Shown piece by piece: positions 1-7,620 of a stretch of DNA of 24,804 nucleotides. The position numbers and the translations under genes are program-made. The notes under the pieces were generated by a model. The model searched no databases. It was not told where the DNA came from and worked only from the letters and a program-made list of their open reading frames with translations. This DNA is from SLLG01 sp964403935 (GTDB lineage: Bacteria; Verrucomicrobiota; Verrucomicrobiia; Opitutales; Oceanipulchritudinaceae): positions 1-24,804 of the forward strand of contig CAYOIB010000038.1 in the NCBI GenBank assembly GCA_964403935.1. The letters run 5' to 3'. How positions within the stretch are numbered: position 1 is the stretch's first letter; every line of letters starts with the position of its first letter.

Positions 1-16
1 GTGGATTGAAGGTAAT
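1..16 (+). repeat. 16-base direct repeat, copy 1
   Basis: The bases GTGGATTGAAGGTAAT at 1-16 recur exactly at 323-338. The window starts at this copy, so the repeat could be longer to the left. Downstream bases diverge at once (TTCGG versus CCATG). Function unknown; it could be the edge of an old duplication or a chance match. Confidence 0.6.
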
Positions 17-322
17 TTCGGCAGCTTTTCTCGCAGCGGAGGCGTCCGCGGGGTGCGAAGGTGGTGGATGTGTTGGCTGGAGGAGGCCTGGCCAGTGTGC
101 ATCCGCACTCGGCGCAACCCCCGGTCGAAAATCCGGACTGAATGAGGGAGCTGCACATTGCTACCGCAGAAGGGATGGCCAGTGGGTAACAGCGGAGCTG
201 TTGCTGGAAGTTGTGTCTTCCTGTGCGATGTGAACGTGAAGTATGCCGTGAACTGAAGCCGCACGAGTTGCGGTCGCTGCAGGGCAGGTGTTTTGCGCGG
301 GGATTGTGTTTGGGAGTCCTGG

Positions 323-338
323 GTGGATTGAAGGTAAT
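323..338 (+). repeat. 16-base direct repeat, copy 2
   Basis: Exact second copy of GTGGATTGAAGGTAAT, 322 bases after the first. It lies in a region without a recognisable gene. Confidence 0.6.
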
Positions 339-633
339 CCATGTAAGAGGCTTATCTCAAATTAGTTACACGCTCGGAATTGGAGTTGTTGGTGGATGGG
401 CAGAATTTGTTGGCTTTGACCGAGACCTCGAGTGGATCGGCCTGAAGAAGCCTCCAACGGGATATGAGAAAGGTCTAGGCAGGTATGAGGGAAGCAAATA
501 ATATTTCTCAGAGAAAATAGTACTTGCGAAATGGTGTGCGAGACGGAGGAATTGTCGGATTTGATAGTTTTCAATTGCCAAGCGAGGGGGGATTGTCTTC
601 TTCGTTAGGCATAAGTTCGGGATTCAACCTCCT

Positions 634-707
634 GCGGGCATAGTATAGAGGTAATACGTGAGCTTCCCAAGCTTGAATCGAGGGTTCGATTCCCTCTGCC
701 CGCACCA
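634..707 (+). tRNA. tRNA-Gly (anticodon CCC), CCA encoded
   Basis: The sequence folds as a standard cloverleaf. The 7-bp acceptor stem GCGGGCA (634-640) pairs with TGCCCGC (697-703), followed by discriminator A (704) and an encoded CCA (705-707). The anticodon stem TGAGC/GCTTG encloses the loop TTCCCAA (664-670), so the anticodon is CCC at 666-668, reading GGG glycine codons. The T arm AGGGTTCGATTCCCT is canonical. The overall sequence resembles the known bacterial tRNA-Gly(CCC) type. It stands alone, with dinB starting 84 bases downstream. tRNA genes are common integration sites, but no repeat of its 3' end was noticed in the window. Confidence 0.95.
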
Positions 708-791
708 TTTTCAGTGAAGGGTGGTTGGTGGGCTTTTCCTGTGGGAGGCTTGTTGGGGCGTGAGCGCGGCTCCAGGGTTTTGTGGCATCGG

Positions 792-1847
792 ATGAATATG
801 AAGGAGCGGCGTATTATTCATATCGACATGGACTGCTTCTATGCGGCCATTGAGTGTCGGGATGATCCGTCGGTGGCGGATCAGCCGGTTGGGGTGGGCG
901 GGGACGGCGGGCGAGGCGTTCTGACGACGTGTAACTATATTGCGCGGACCTTTGGTTGTCACTCGGCGATGCCCGTTTTCAAGGCGAAGGCCTTGTGCCC
1001 GAACCTGATTTTGAAGCCGATTCGGTCGGAGGTGTATCGTGCGGAAGCGCGGAAGATCCGATCGATCTTTCGGGACTTCACGGACCGGATCGAGCCCCTC
1101 TCGCTGGATGAAGCGTTTCTGGATGTGACGGACGTGCCAGGGTATGCTTGGGATGTGGCAAAGGAGATTCGTCGACGGATCATGGAGGCAACGCGTCTTA
1201 CCGGGAGTGCAGGTATCGCGCCGAACAAGATGCTGGCTAAGATCGCAAGTGATTGGCGCAAGCCCAATGGGCAATTTGCGGTAACGCCCGATGGTGTTGC
1301 GGCGTTCATGCGTGATTTGCCGGTTCGCAAGCTCTGGGGCGTTGGTCCGAAGTCTGCGGAGCGCCTGGCGGCAGCGGGCGTGACGACTTGTGGGGAACTG
1401 CAGGCATGGGACCGCTGTCGGGTGTATGAGGTTTTTGGGGTGAAATGGGGAAGTGCGCTCTATGATCTGTGCCGCGGGATCGATGAACGGCCGGTGGAGG
1501 TGAATCGCCCGCGAAAATCCATGAGCACGGAGCGCACCTTTGAGCGCAATCTGGAGACCCTTGAGGCGTGCCTGACACAGCTGGATGGGATTATGGGGGA
1601 GCTCCAGCAGGATTTGGTAGCCAAACCCAGGTGTTTCCGAAAGGTATTTGTGAAGGTGAAATTTGCTGACTTCCGATCAACGACCTGTGAGTGCCTGAGC
1701 GAGCGACTCGAGCGGGTGGTCGTCGCCAATCTCTTACGGGAGGCTTTTGAGCGAAGTCCCCATTCAGTGCGTCTCATAGGCGTGGGGGTCCGGTTCTCGG
1801 AGCCAGTTGACGTGGATCCAACTCAAATGGTTCTCCCATTCGCATGA
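792..1847 (+). CDS. dinB: DNA polymerase IV (Y-family translesion polymerase)
   Basis: Predicted 351-residue Y-family DNA polymerase, which copies past damaged template bases in the cytoplasm. The N-terminus carries the palm motif HIDMDCFYAAIE, with catalytic Asp12. The second catalytic pair is in SLDEAFLDVT (Asp106-Glu107). Helix-hairpin-helix-like sequence follows at about 155-180 (KLWGVGPKSAERLAAAG), then a little-finger domain. The extreme C-terminus, QMVLPFA, matches the beta-clamp binding motif. Length is normal for DinB. I chose the ATG at 792 because homology begins there; ATG 798 is an alternative and the upstream in-frame ATG at 714 would add 26 residues without family similarity. 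Its stop overlaps the next ATG (ATGA at 1844), suggesting co-translation with the following membrane protein. No clear LexA box was seen upstream. Confidence 0.93.
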   Translation: MNMKERRIIHIDMDCFYAAIECRDDPSVADQPVGVGGDGGRGVLTTCNYIARTFGCHSAMPVFKAKALCPNLILKPIRSEVYRAEARKIRSIFRDFTDRIEPLSLDEAFLDVTDVPGYAWDVAKEIRRRIMEATRLTGSAGIAPNKMLAKIASDWRKPNGQFAVTPDGVAAFMRDLPVRKLWGVGPKSAERLAAAGVTTCGELQAWDRCRVYEVFGVKWGSALYDLCRGIDERPVEVNRPRKSMSTERTFERNLETLEACLTQLDGIMGELQQDLVAKPRCFRKVFVKVKFADFRSTTCECLSERLERVVVANLLREAFERSPHSVRLIGVGVRFSEPVDVDPTQMVLPFA

Positions 1848-2362
1848 TGAACAAACAGAAATCAAACAGCCCAACATCGGCGGGTGAACGCCTCCCACCG
1901 CGTGAGCGCCAAGCCCGGATTGCCAGTTTGAAGAAGGACGCGCCTTCCTTGGGCAAGCGCGACCGCCAGGCATCGGTTCGCTCCATGACGGGGGCTGTTT
2001 TCGCTGCGGTCGGCGTGATGGGCATCGTCTACGCCATGGGCATTCTCGACTCGGTCGATCGCAGGGCGGGAGACGAGCCGCATCTGCAGCGAGTCGACAC
2101 GATAGATGTCGTTCCAGAGCTTCGGGTCGATGTATTGATCGCTAGAATCGAGCGGGAGGCCGCCGAGGCCGAGGCCCAGCGCCGTCAGGAATGGGAGGAT
2201 TTATTGGATCTGTCGGCGATGATCACGGTGGAGGCATTTGATTTTCCGGAGGAGGCGGAAGCGTCCGTTCCGTTGAGAATTCCGGTGAACTCCGAGATTC
2301 ATAATCCAAGCTCCCTAGCGGTGCCGAAAATAGGTATTGATGATCTGAATGTTTGGAGGTAG
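1844..2362 (+). CDS. Single-pass membrane protein of unknown function
   Basis: A 172-residue protein I do not recognise. It has a basic, hydrophilic N-terminus of about 48 residues, one hydrophobic segment (about 50-66, AVFAAVGVMGIVYAMGI) that should span the membrane with the N-terminus inside, and a Glu/Arg-rich stretch at about 95-120 (IEREAAEAEAQRRQEWEDL) likely to form a helix or short coiled coil. The C-terminal 50 residues lack a known motif. The start overlaps the dinB stop by four bases (ATGA), so it is probably translated together with dinB. Its end lies close to the start of the next membrane protein, suggesting a three-gene unit. A role linked to dinB is not implied by the sequence. 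Confidence 0.7.
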   Translation: MMNKQKSNSPTSAGERLPPRERQARIASLKKDAPSLGKRDRQASVRSMTGAVFAAVGVMGIVYAMGILDSVDRRAGDEPHLQRVDTIDVVPELRVDVLIARIEREAAEAEAQRRQEWEDLLDLSAMITVEAFDFPEEAEASVPLRIPVNSEIHNPSSLAVPKIGIDDLNVWR

Positions 2363-2364
2363 TC

Positions 2365-3057
2365 ATGTCGGGAAGGGTGCGTCCCCTCTTCGGGTTCGCT
2401 CGAAATCGGCACCTAAGTGGCTTGATTCAAGGTGTATCGATGAATCACAATTTTTGGCAGAAGAGAGGAAGGGCCTTGGTTGCGTTCTTCTTGGGCCCGC
2501 ATATAGCATGGGCTTTCGTAGCGCCAGCCGGCTACCTGATGTGGAGGGAAGATCCGATGATAACGCAGGAGAATCACCTTTTGGAAAACGGACAGGTCGT
2601 CTTCTTGGCTTTGGCCGCTGCCTTCCATTTGTGGCAGGTCTTTCGCCTCGGGGATCCAAGCGGGCAGCTGTATCACAAGGTTTTGGGTACACTTTGCTTG
2701 TCCGTGCTCATCCGCGAAGTGGACATCGACCGCCTGGGGGCTGGATCGGGGTGGGAGTTTCTTGAGCTTGGTGTACGTGGGTTGCTGGTTGGGGTATGGC
2801 TCCTGCTTCTTTATGTCTTGTGGAGACTGCGTTATCGTTTGTGGGCGTCTCGGCACCATTTTGTTTTCACCCGGAACAGTTATTTGACGGTTTGTGCCAT
2901 TGCCTTCTATGTCGCAGGATGGTTTTTTGACCATGGGTTCATTCCGGTTGCTCCGGATGTCAATGAACTGTGTGAGGAGTTGCTGGAACTCTATGGGACC
3001 CTATTTTTTTTTGCGGGAGCCTGGAAGCCAATCGAGCTTCCGTTGAGTGATGCTTGA
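2365..3057 (+). CDS. Multi-pass integral membrane protein, unknown family
   Basis: A 230-residue hydrophobic protein with about four or five membrane segments: near ALVAFFLGPHIAWAFVAP, QVVFLALAAAFHLWQVF, GLLVGVWLLLLYVLWRL, YLTVCAIAFYVAGWFF and YGTLFFFAGAW. Between them are conserved-looking acidic residues (EVDIDRL; DVNELCEELLELYG). I cannot name the family. The ATG at 2365 is preceded by GGAGGT at 2355-2360, one of the better ribosome sites in this window. An upstream TTG at 2353 is possible, and a later ATG at 2440 is also preceded by AAGGTG. The ribosome site overlaps the end of the preceding gene, so the genes appear co-transcribed. The gene converges on the DUF445 gene only 12 bases away. 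Confidence 0.7.
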   Translation: MSGRVRPLFGFARNRHLSGLIQGVSMNHNFWQKRGRALVAFFLGPHIAWAFVAPAGYLMWREDPMITQENHLLENGQVVFLALAAAFHLWQVFRLGDPSGQLYHKVLGTLCLSVLIREVDIDRLGAGSGWEFLELGVRGLLVGVWLLLLYVLWRLRYRLWASRHHFVFTRNSYLTVCAIAFYVAGWFFDHGFIPVAPDVNELCEELLELYGTLFFFAGAWKPIELPLSDA

Positions 3058-3069
3058 GGTGTCTTTTTC

Positions 3070-3690
3070 CTATAAGTTGAGGAATTCGATCAGGAGGTAG
3101 AAACCGACCTGAATCAGCCCGATCCCAAATCCAAGGATACCACCGAGCCACTCGATCTGACGGAACTCTCTCTTTGCAAGCGTGTGGATGATCGTTTCTA
3201 GCTCGGCGATATCGAAGGTGCGGATCTTGTCTTCCACGATCCTCCGGACGGGCAAGTGTTTTTCGGCATCGGCGGCAAAGCGCTTCAGGATCACCGCTGC
3301 CTCGAGTCGCATTTCATCCCGTGCAAGTTGTTCAATTTGAGGCAGGATCCGGTCGATGGCGAACCTTCCGAGCAGGGGAAGGCGGGCGAGTCGAGGGCCG
3401 ATGCGGCCATAGACGAGGCGCGTGACATACTCCTCGATGTAGGGCTGAAGATCGATCCGTTGGGCTTCTGCCTCGAGAACATGTTGGCTGAGGAGTTGTG
3501 ACTCGACAATCTCCGCTACGCTCCGGGCGATATCTTCCTGCCGTCGCGGGATCAGCCCATGCCAACGCATGCCGAGGAAACGGTGCGGCTTTCTCGGGCG
3601 AAAGAGCATTCGGATCGCGACGCAATTAGTGGCCCATCCAATTGCGGCTGATGCGATTGGAAGCGACAGTAGAAACAGCCATGTCATCAT
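3070..3690 (-). CDS. DUF445-family membrane protein
   Basis: A protein of about 206 residues of the DUF445 family, whose biochemical role is unknown. The N-terminal membrane segment leads into the family hallmark IGWATNCVAIRMLFRP, followed by LGMRWHGLIPRRQEDIARSVAEIVESQLL. The middle is a long helical region and the C-terminus ends with a second membrane segment (GGILGFGIGLIQVGFYLLIEFL), giving a membrane-anchored helical hairpin typical of short DUF445 proteins. The start is uncertain: ATG 3690 (MMTWLFLL) fits the family best, with ATG 3708 (MSIIVRMM) as an alternative. The open frame extends further upstream, but those residues overlap the divergent exonuclease gene and are not family-like. 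Confidence 0.8.
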   Translation of the reverse strand: MMTWLFLLSLPIASAAIGWATNCVAIRMLFRPRKPHRFLGMRWHGLIPRRQEDIARSVAEIVESQLLSQHVLEAEAQRIDLQPYIEEYVTRLVYGRIGPRLARLPLLGRFAIDRILPQIEQLARDEMRLEAAVILKRFAADAEKHLPVRRIVEDKIRTFDIAELETIIHTLAKREFRQIEWLGGILGFGIGLIQVGFYLLIEFLNL

Positions 3691-3765
3691 CCTCACAATG
3701 ATTGACATGCCTATGCTTGACGCAACTCGCACCTCCTGGAAGGTCTGGTGCCAAAGCAGGACTTG

Positions 3766-4791
3766 ATGAGCAAGTGCAAGCCAGTGATCGAAGTGACGGA
3801 GGCGGGCCTGTATTGCCCAGCGGGCGACTTCTTTATCGATCCTGTGAGGAAGGTTAATCGGGCGATCATCACTCATGCCCACAGCGACCATGCGAGGCCC
3901 GGGTCAAAAGCGTATCTCTGTGCCAATCCGGGCGGTCCGATTCTGGAAGCCCGGGTCGGGGCGCAGGTTCCGATTGAAACGGTGGCGTACGGCGAGAAGA
4001 GGCGAATGGGTGGTGCCTTGGTTTCGCTTCACCCGGCGGGACATATCCTCGGCTCGGCGCAGGTCCGCGTGGAAGTCGATGGAGAAATCTGGGTTGTGAG
4101 TGGCGACTACAACAACCATGGCTGCGATCCTTCCTGTGCTCCCTTTGAATCTATCGCATGTGATGTCTTCATCACGGAGTCGACCTTTGCTCTTCCTGTT
4201 TACCGTTGGCCTCCAGCCGGGGCGGTGTTTGAGGCGATCCATCGCTGGTGGGAGCGCAACCGGCAAGAGGGGGTAACGTCTGTCCTGCCTGCGTATCCAT
4301 TGGGGAAATCACAGAGAATATTGGCAGGCCTTGATCCGGGGGCTGGACCGATTGCAGTCGATGGAAACGTCGCGCGTTTTGTCTCCCTCTACCGGGCGGC
4401 AGGCATTCACCTCCCGCCGGTCGTTTCGCTGACTGACCGGAGTGCGAAGGAAGTGGCCGGGCGGGGCCTCATCATCACCTCATCGGGGGCGCGCGTCTCA
4501 CCGGTATTGTCGAACTTGGGACGCCTCTCCTGGGGGGCGGCGAGTGGCTGGCTTCAGACGCGGGCGGCGCGCCAAGGTCGTGGGGTGGGGGGCCGCTTCG
4601 TTCTTTCTGATCACGCGGATTGGACAGGGCTCCTCGCGGCGATCAGGGCTACGGGGGCGCAACGAATTGGGGTGATGCACGGAGAGACGGAAGTGTTCGC
4701 CCGTTATCTCTGTGAGATTGGGTTCGATGCCTTTGCCCTTCCGAGACGCTTCGGCAGAGGTGTTGCGGCTCCGCCGCCCGCGCCCGGCTGA
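3766..4791 (+). CDS. MBL-fold, ligase-associated type DNA exonuclease
   Basis: A 341-residue metallo-beta-lactamase-fold protein resembling the family annotated as ligase-associated DNA exonuclease, predicted to act on DNA in repair. Seen in the sequence are TEAGLYCPAGDFFIDPVRKVNRA, then the metal-binding HAHSDH motif (His37, His39, Asp41, His42), AGHILGSAQVRVE, VSGDYN, and near the C-terminus VLSDHADW and MHGETE, all in the expected order. Length is typical. I prefer ATG 3766 (preceded by AGGA) because homology starts right after it; GTG 3748 in the same frame is also possible. In many genomes this gene sits with an ATP-dependent ligase and an Lhr-like helicase, neither of which is in this window. 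It is divergent from the DUF445 gene. Confidence 0.85.
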   Translation: MSKCKPVIEVTEAGLYCPAGDFFIDPVRKVNRAIITHAHSDHARPGSKAYLCANPGGPILEARVGAQVPIETVAYGEKRRMGGALVSLHPAGHILGSAQVRVEVDGEIWVVSGDYNNHGCDPSCAPFESIACDVFITESTFALPVYRWPPAGAVFEAIHRWWERNRQEGVTSVLPAYPLGKSQRILAGLDPGAGPIAVDGNVARFVSLYRAAGIHLPPVVSLTDRSAKEVAGRGLIITSSGARVSPVLSNLGRLSWGAASGWLQTRAARQGRGVGGRFVLSDHADWTGLLAAIRATGAQRIGVMHGETEVFARYLCEIGFDAFALPRRFGRGVAAPPPAPG

Positions 4792-4805
4792 TTCTATTTC
4801 CACTC

Positions 4806-4823
4806 TTGTTACGGGATTGTCAC
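4806..4823 (+). promoter_or_regulatory. Pho-box-like direct repeat upstream of phoB
   Basis: Two 7-base units, TTGTTAC (4806-4812) and TTGTCAC (4817-4823), are separated by four bases, giving the 11-base periodicity of PhoB binding sites. A weaker third unit, TCGCAAC, falls in register at 4828-4834. Ten bases later is TATACC (4845-4850), a possible -10 element, the spacing seen in PhoB-activated promoters that lack a -35. This suggests autoregulation of phoBRU. Confidence 0.55.
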
Positions 4824-4858
4824 GACATCGCAACAATGTTTCGGTATACCCTTTGGTC

Positions 4859-5575
4859 ATGAATCTGCATCGAGACCCTGATGGTTTGCGAGGATCGAAG
4901 ATCCTGGTTGTCGACGATGAACAGGACGTTTCCGATTTGGTGGCCTTCAACCTCAAGACACAGGGAGCTGAGGTGCGAACGTTGTCGGATCCTCTCCGCG
5001 TTCTGGATGTAGCACGAAGCTTCATGCCGGACCTGTTTATCCTCGATGTGATGATGCCCGGGCTCGACGGATTACAGATCTGCCGAATGATCAAGGTGGA
5101 TTCGATTTTGAAGGATGTACCCATTATTCTCCTGACGGCCCGGGCAGAGGAGGAGGATCGGATACAGGGATTTGAGACGGGTGCGGATGACTACGTCTGC
5201 AAACCCTTCAGCCCGCGTGAGCTCTCGCTCCGGGTGAAGGGACTTCTGCGCCGGCGGGTGGATCGGCCGACCGAGGAGAAGCGTTATCAAGCGGGGCCGA
5301 TCGTGCTTGATGAAGGGCTCCACGAAGTGCGTATCCATGGTGCTCCAGTGGAGCTGACGGCCACGGAGTTCCGACTCCTGAGCGTGCTTCTGCAGCGACG
5401 GGGTCGAGTCCAGAGTCGGGAACAGCTTCTTGTCAGTGTCTGGAACTATGATGAGAGCACAGAAACCCGCACTGTTGACACGCATGTGCGCCGTCTGCGC
5501 GAAAAGCTGGGAGAGGTGGGCGGTTGGATTGAAACCGTGCGTGGTGTTGGCTACCGAATTTCGGCTGAGCCATGA
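4859..5575 (+). CDS. phoB: Phosphate regulon response regulator, OmpR/PhoB family
   Basis: A 238-residue two-component response regulator. The receiver domain (about 13-130) has the acidic pair Asp19-Asp20, phosphoacceptor Asp63 in FILDVMMPG, Thr93 in ILLTA and Lys115 in CKPF. The C-terminal winged-helix DNA-binding domain (about 145-238) contains VELTATEFRLL, the recognition region TRTVDTHVRRLREKL and the closing VRGVGYRI. The partner genes phoR and phoU follow directly, which supports PhoB over other OmpR-type regulators. I chose ATG 4859 because the longer frame adds residues that overlap the exonuclease gene. There is no clear ribosome site; if TATACC at 4845 is the -10, the mRNA would be almost leaderless. 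The stop overlaps the phoR start (ATGA at 5572). Confidence 0.92.
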   Translation: MNLHRDPDGLRGSKILVVDDEQDVSDLVAFNLKTQGAEVRTLSDPLRVLDVARSFMPDLFILDVMMPGLDGLQICRMIKVDSILKDVPIILLTARAEEEDRIQGFETGADDYVCKPFSPRELSLRVKGLLRRRVDRPTEEKRYQAGPIVLDEGLHEVRIHGAPVELTATEFRLLSVLLQRRGRVQSREQLLVSVWNYDESTETRTVDTHVRRLREKLGEVGGWIETVRGVGYRISAEP

Positions 5576-6921
5576 TCTGGCTTGTTGTATGTTTGGTGGT
5601 ATTGCTGGCCGTCAGCCTGGGGAAGGTCTATGGACAGTCCAGGATTGTTCGTGGCGTGACGGAATCACTACGACGCAGGCATAGTTTTTTGCGGGAGCAC
5701 AATCGAGGTTGGTACCGCCATCCGGTCTGGCGCGCTCTGATGGATGTAGCCAATGAGCTGATTGAGGAGCGAAATCGGTTGGAAGCCGAGCGCCAATTGC
5801 AAACACAGCGGATGCAGGCCACGATTGCGAATATGCAGGAAGCGGTTTTGATCGTGAGCGATGACGACCGTGTGCTGCTCGCTTCGGAGTCTTTGCACCG
5901 CTTGTTCCCGGCGCGGGATGGGTCAGGGGTGGAGCGTGTCATGCAGAACGCAACACTGATGGAGCACTTGAAGACGGTGAGGGAGAAGGGTTCTGTCGGA
6001 CGGCAGGAAATACAGTTTGCGGAGGAGGACTCGGTTGTATGGGTTGAAGCCAGTGGATCGAGAATCTCGGGTTTTGCCGAATCGGCGGACAAGGCCACGC
6101 TCCTTCTGCTCCATGATATAACCCGGCTTCGCCATCTCGAGTCGGTCCGGAAGGAGTTTGTGGCCAATGTTTCGCACGAGCTGCGTACGCCGCTAAGCTT
6201 GGTAAAGGGCTACATTGAAACGCTCAGCGAAGGAGGTGAGGCGCTATCCGCGGAGGAACGGGCACGATTTCTGGCCATTGTGATGAAGCACACAGGACGC
6301 CTCGAACGCTTGGTGGAAGATCTGCTGGCCTTGTCCCGGCTGGAAGGCGGGGACCCACGCCTGCACAAGGAGGCGGTTTTCATTGAGACGATCATTGAAG
6401 AGATCATGGAAACCTACGAATCGAGCCAGCGCGAAGAGGATGCATGGACATTTGTCTTCAGTCCGGATCCGAACCCTGCACCGGTATTGGCGGACACGCT
6501 TCGGATTGCTCAGGTCTTGGGGAATCTTTTTGATAATGCGATCAAGTATTCAGGGGATAATCCAACGATTGAAGCCGGAACCAGTTGTAGTGAAAAGTCT
6601 GTTACGGTGTGGGTGAAAGACAACGGTATCGGGATAGGAGAAAAGGATCTTTCCCACCTGTTTGAGCGCTTTTACCGGGTGGACAAAGGGCGATCGAGGG
6701 AGAGTGGTGGAACGGGCCTTGGCCTGAGTATCGTGAAACACATCGTCCAGCTACACGGCGGGCAGGTGTGGGCTCAGAGCCGCCTCGGTGAGGGCACGCG
6801 GATTAGCTTTACTTTGCCAACAGCGGAATCGCTGCCGCACGGCAGTGCGGAAGAGGCCCCCGAGCCCTTTTTTGAAGGAGAGACAGGTACACCAACCAGA
6901 AGAAGAGGAACAACTTTATGA
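5572..6921 (+). CDS. phoR: Phosphate regulon sensor histidine kinase
   Basis: A 449-residue membrane-bound sensor kinase that should phosphorylate PhoB. There is a single N-terminal membrane segment (about 2-18), no periplasmic domain, a basic linker, and a PAS-like region (about 80-185). The HisKA domain has the phosphorylated His202 in VSHELRTPLS. The ATPase domain has the N-box LGNLFDNAIKYS (about 316-327), G1 box VKDNGIGIGEKD (about 348-359), F box LFERFYRV and G2 box GGTGLGLSIVKH. This architecture matches PhoR of Gram-negative bacteria, which lacks a large external sensor and relies on PhoU and the Pst transporter for input. It overlaps phoB by four bases and phoU by four bases, a fully coupled operon. 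Confidence 0.92.
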   Translation: MIWLVVCLVVLLAVSLGKVYGQSRIVRGVTESLRRRHSFLREHNRGWYRHPVWRALMDVANELIEERNRLEAERQLQTQRMQATIANMQEAVLIVSDDDRVLLASESLHRLFPARDGSGVERVMQNATLMEHLKTVREKGSVGRQEIQFAEEDSVVWVEASGSRISGFAESADKATLLLLHDITRLRHLESVRKEFVANVSHELRTPLSLVKGYIETLSEGGEALSAEERARFLAIVMKHTGRLERLVEDLLALSRLEGGDPRLHKEAVFIETIIEEIMETYESSQREEDAWTFVFSPDPNPAPVLADTLRIAQVLGNLFDNAIKYSGDNPTIEAGTSCSEKSVTVWVKDNGIGIGEKDLSHLFERFYRVDKGRSRESGGTGLGLSIVKHIVQLHGGQVWAQSRLGEGTRISFTLPTAESLPHGSAEEAPEPFFEGETGTPTRRRGTTL

Positions 6922-7592
6922 AACGATTCTATGATCAGGAACTGCAGACCCTGCGGTCTAACCTCATGCTGATGGGAAGAAAAGCTGCCGAGCAGGTAAG
7001 GCTTTCGGTGCAAGCCCTACGTGATCGTGACGTGGAACTCGCCTCGCGGGTCCGCGCACAGGATGACGATCTCGATGATCTTGAGATGGCGATCGACGCG
7101 GAGGTTATTCGCTTCATGTCGCTGCGTGCTCCCGTAGCGGCGGATTTGCGCTTTTTGGTGGTCAGCATGAAAGCCAGTCATGACCTCGAACGGGTCGGGG
7201 ATGAGGCGTCGAATATCGCCAAGCGGGCAAAGAAGCTCGAGGCTCTGGAGTTCCCGGATGTTTCGTTCGATGAAATTGAACGTATGACCCAGCTCGCACT
7301 CGGCATGTTGAATGACGTGCTTGAGTGTTACGCGCAGGGGGATGAAGAAGGAGCGCTTGCGATATGCCGCCGGGACGGAGAGGTCGATCAATTGAACAAG
7401 AAGGTCTACAAGGCGTTGACGCGGCAGATGATCGATGAGCCCGCCTTTGCCCCGGCGGCGATTGAACTCCTTTTTGTTGCGCGGTCGATCGAGCGTATCG
7501 CGGATCATGCCACCAACATTGCTGAGGAGATTGTGTTTCTTTTACGGAGCAAAGACATTCGCCACAGCCCGGAGGCCAAAGGTGATGTATAG
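6918..7592 (+). CDS. phoU: Phosphate signalling complex protein PhoU
   Basis: A 224-residue cytoplasmic all-helical protein made of two related three-helix bundles. Each contains the family's acidic signature helix: HDLERVGDEASNIAKRA (about residues 89-105) and RSIERIADHATNIAEE (about 189-204), where metal-cluster ligands lie in known PhoU structures. PhoU represses PhoR signalling when phosphate is plentiful. The ATG overlaps the phoR stop (ATGA at 6918). No pstSCAB genes are in the window, so the transporter that normally works with PhoU must be encoded elsewhere. Confidence 0.93.
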   Translation: MKRFYDQELQTLRSNLMLMGRKAAEQVRLSVQALRDRDVELASRVRAQDDDLDDLEMAIDAEVIRFMSLRAPVAADLRFLVVSMKASHDLERVGDEASNIAKRAKKLEALEFPDVSFDEIERMTQLALGMLNDVLECYAQGDEEGALAICRRDGEVDQLNKKVYKALTRQMIDEPAFAPAAIELLFVARSIERIADHATNIAEEIVFLLRSKDIRHSPEAKGDV

Positions 7593-7620
7593 CGACGGTC
7601 GTGCCAAATAGCCGCGGGGG

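Larger units (their letters stand above)
1..633. other. Gene-free lead region before tRNA-Gly
   Basis: I see no convincing gene here. The open frames present (for example about 211-501 on the plus strand) lack good start signals and have no recognisable protein motifs. The stretch contains a 16-base exact direct repeat listed separately. The part from about 500 to 630 is more AT-rich than the rest and may hold the promoter of the downstream tRNA, but I could not find a well-spaced -35/-10 pair. Confidence 0.5.

Noticed and set aside
211..501. Plus-strand open frame of 96 codons upstream of the tRNA
   Set aside because: It begins with TTG without a ribosome site, has no recognisable motif, and spans one copy of the 16-base repeat; more likely chance.
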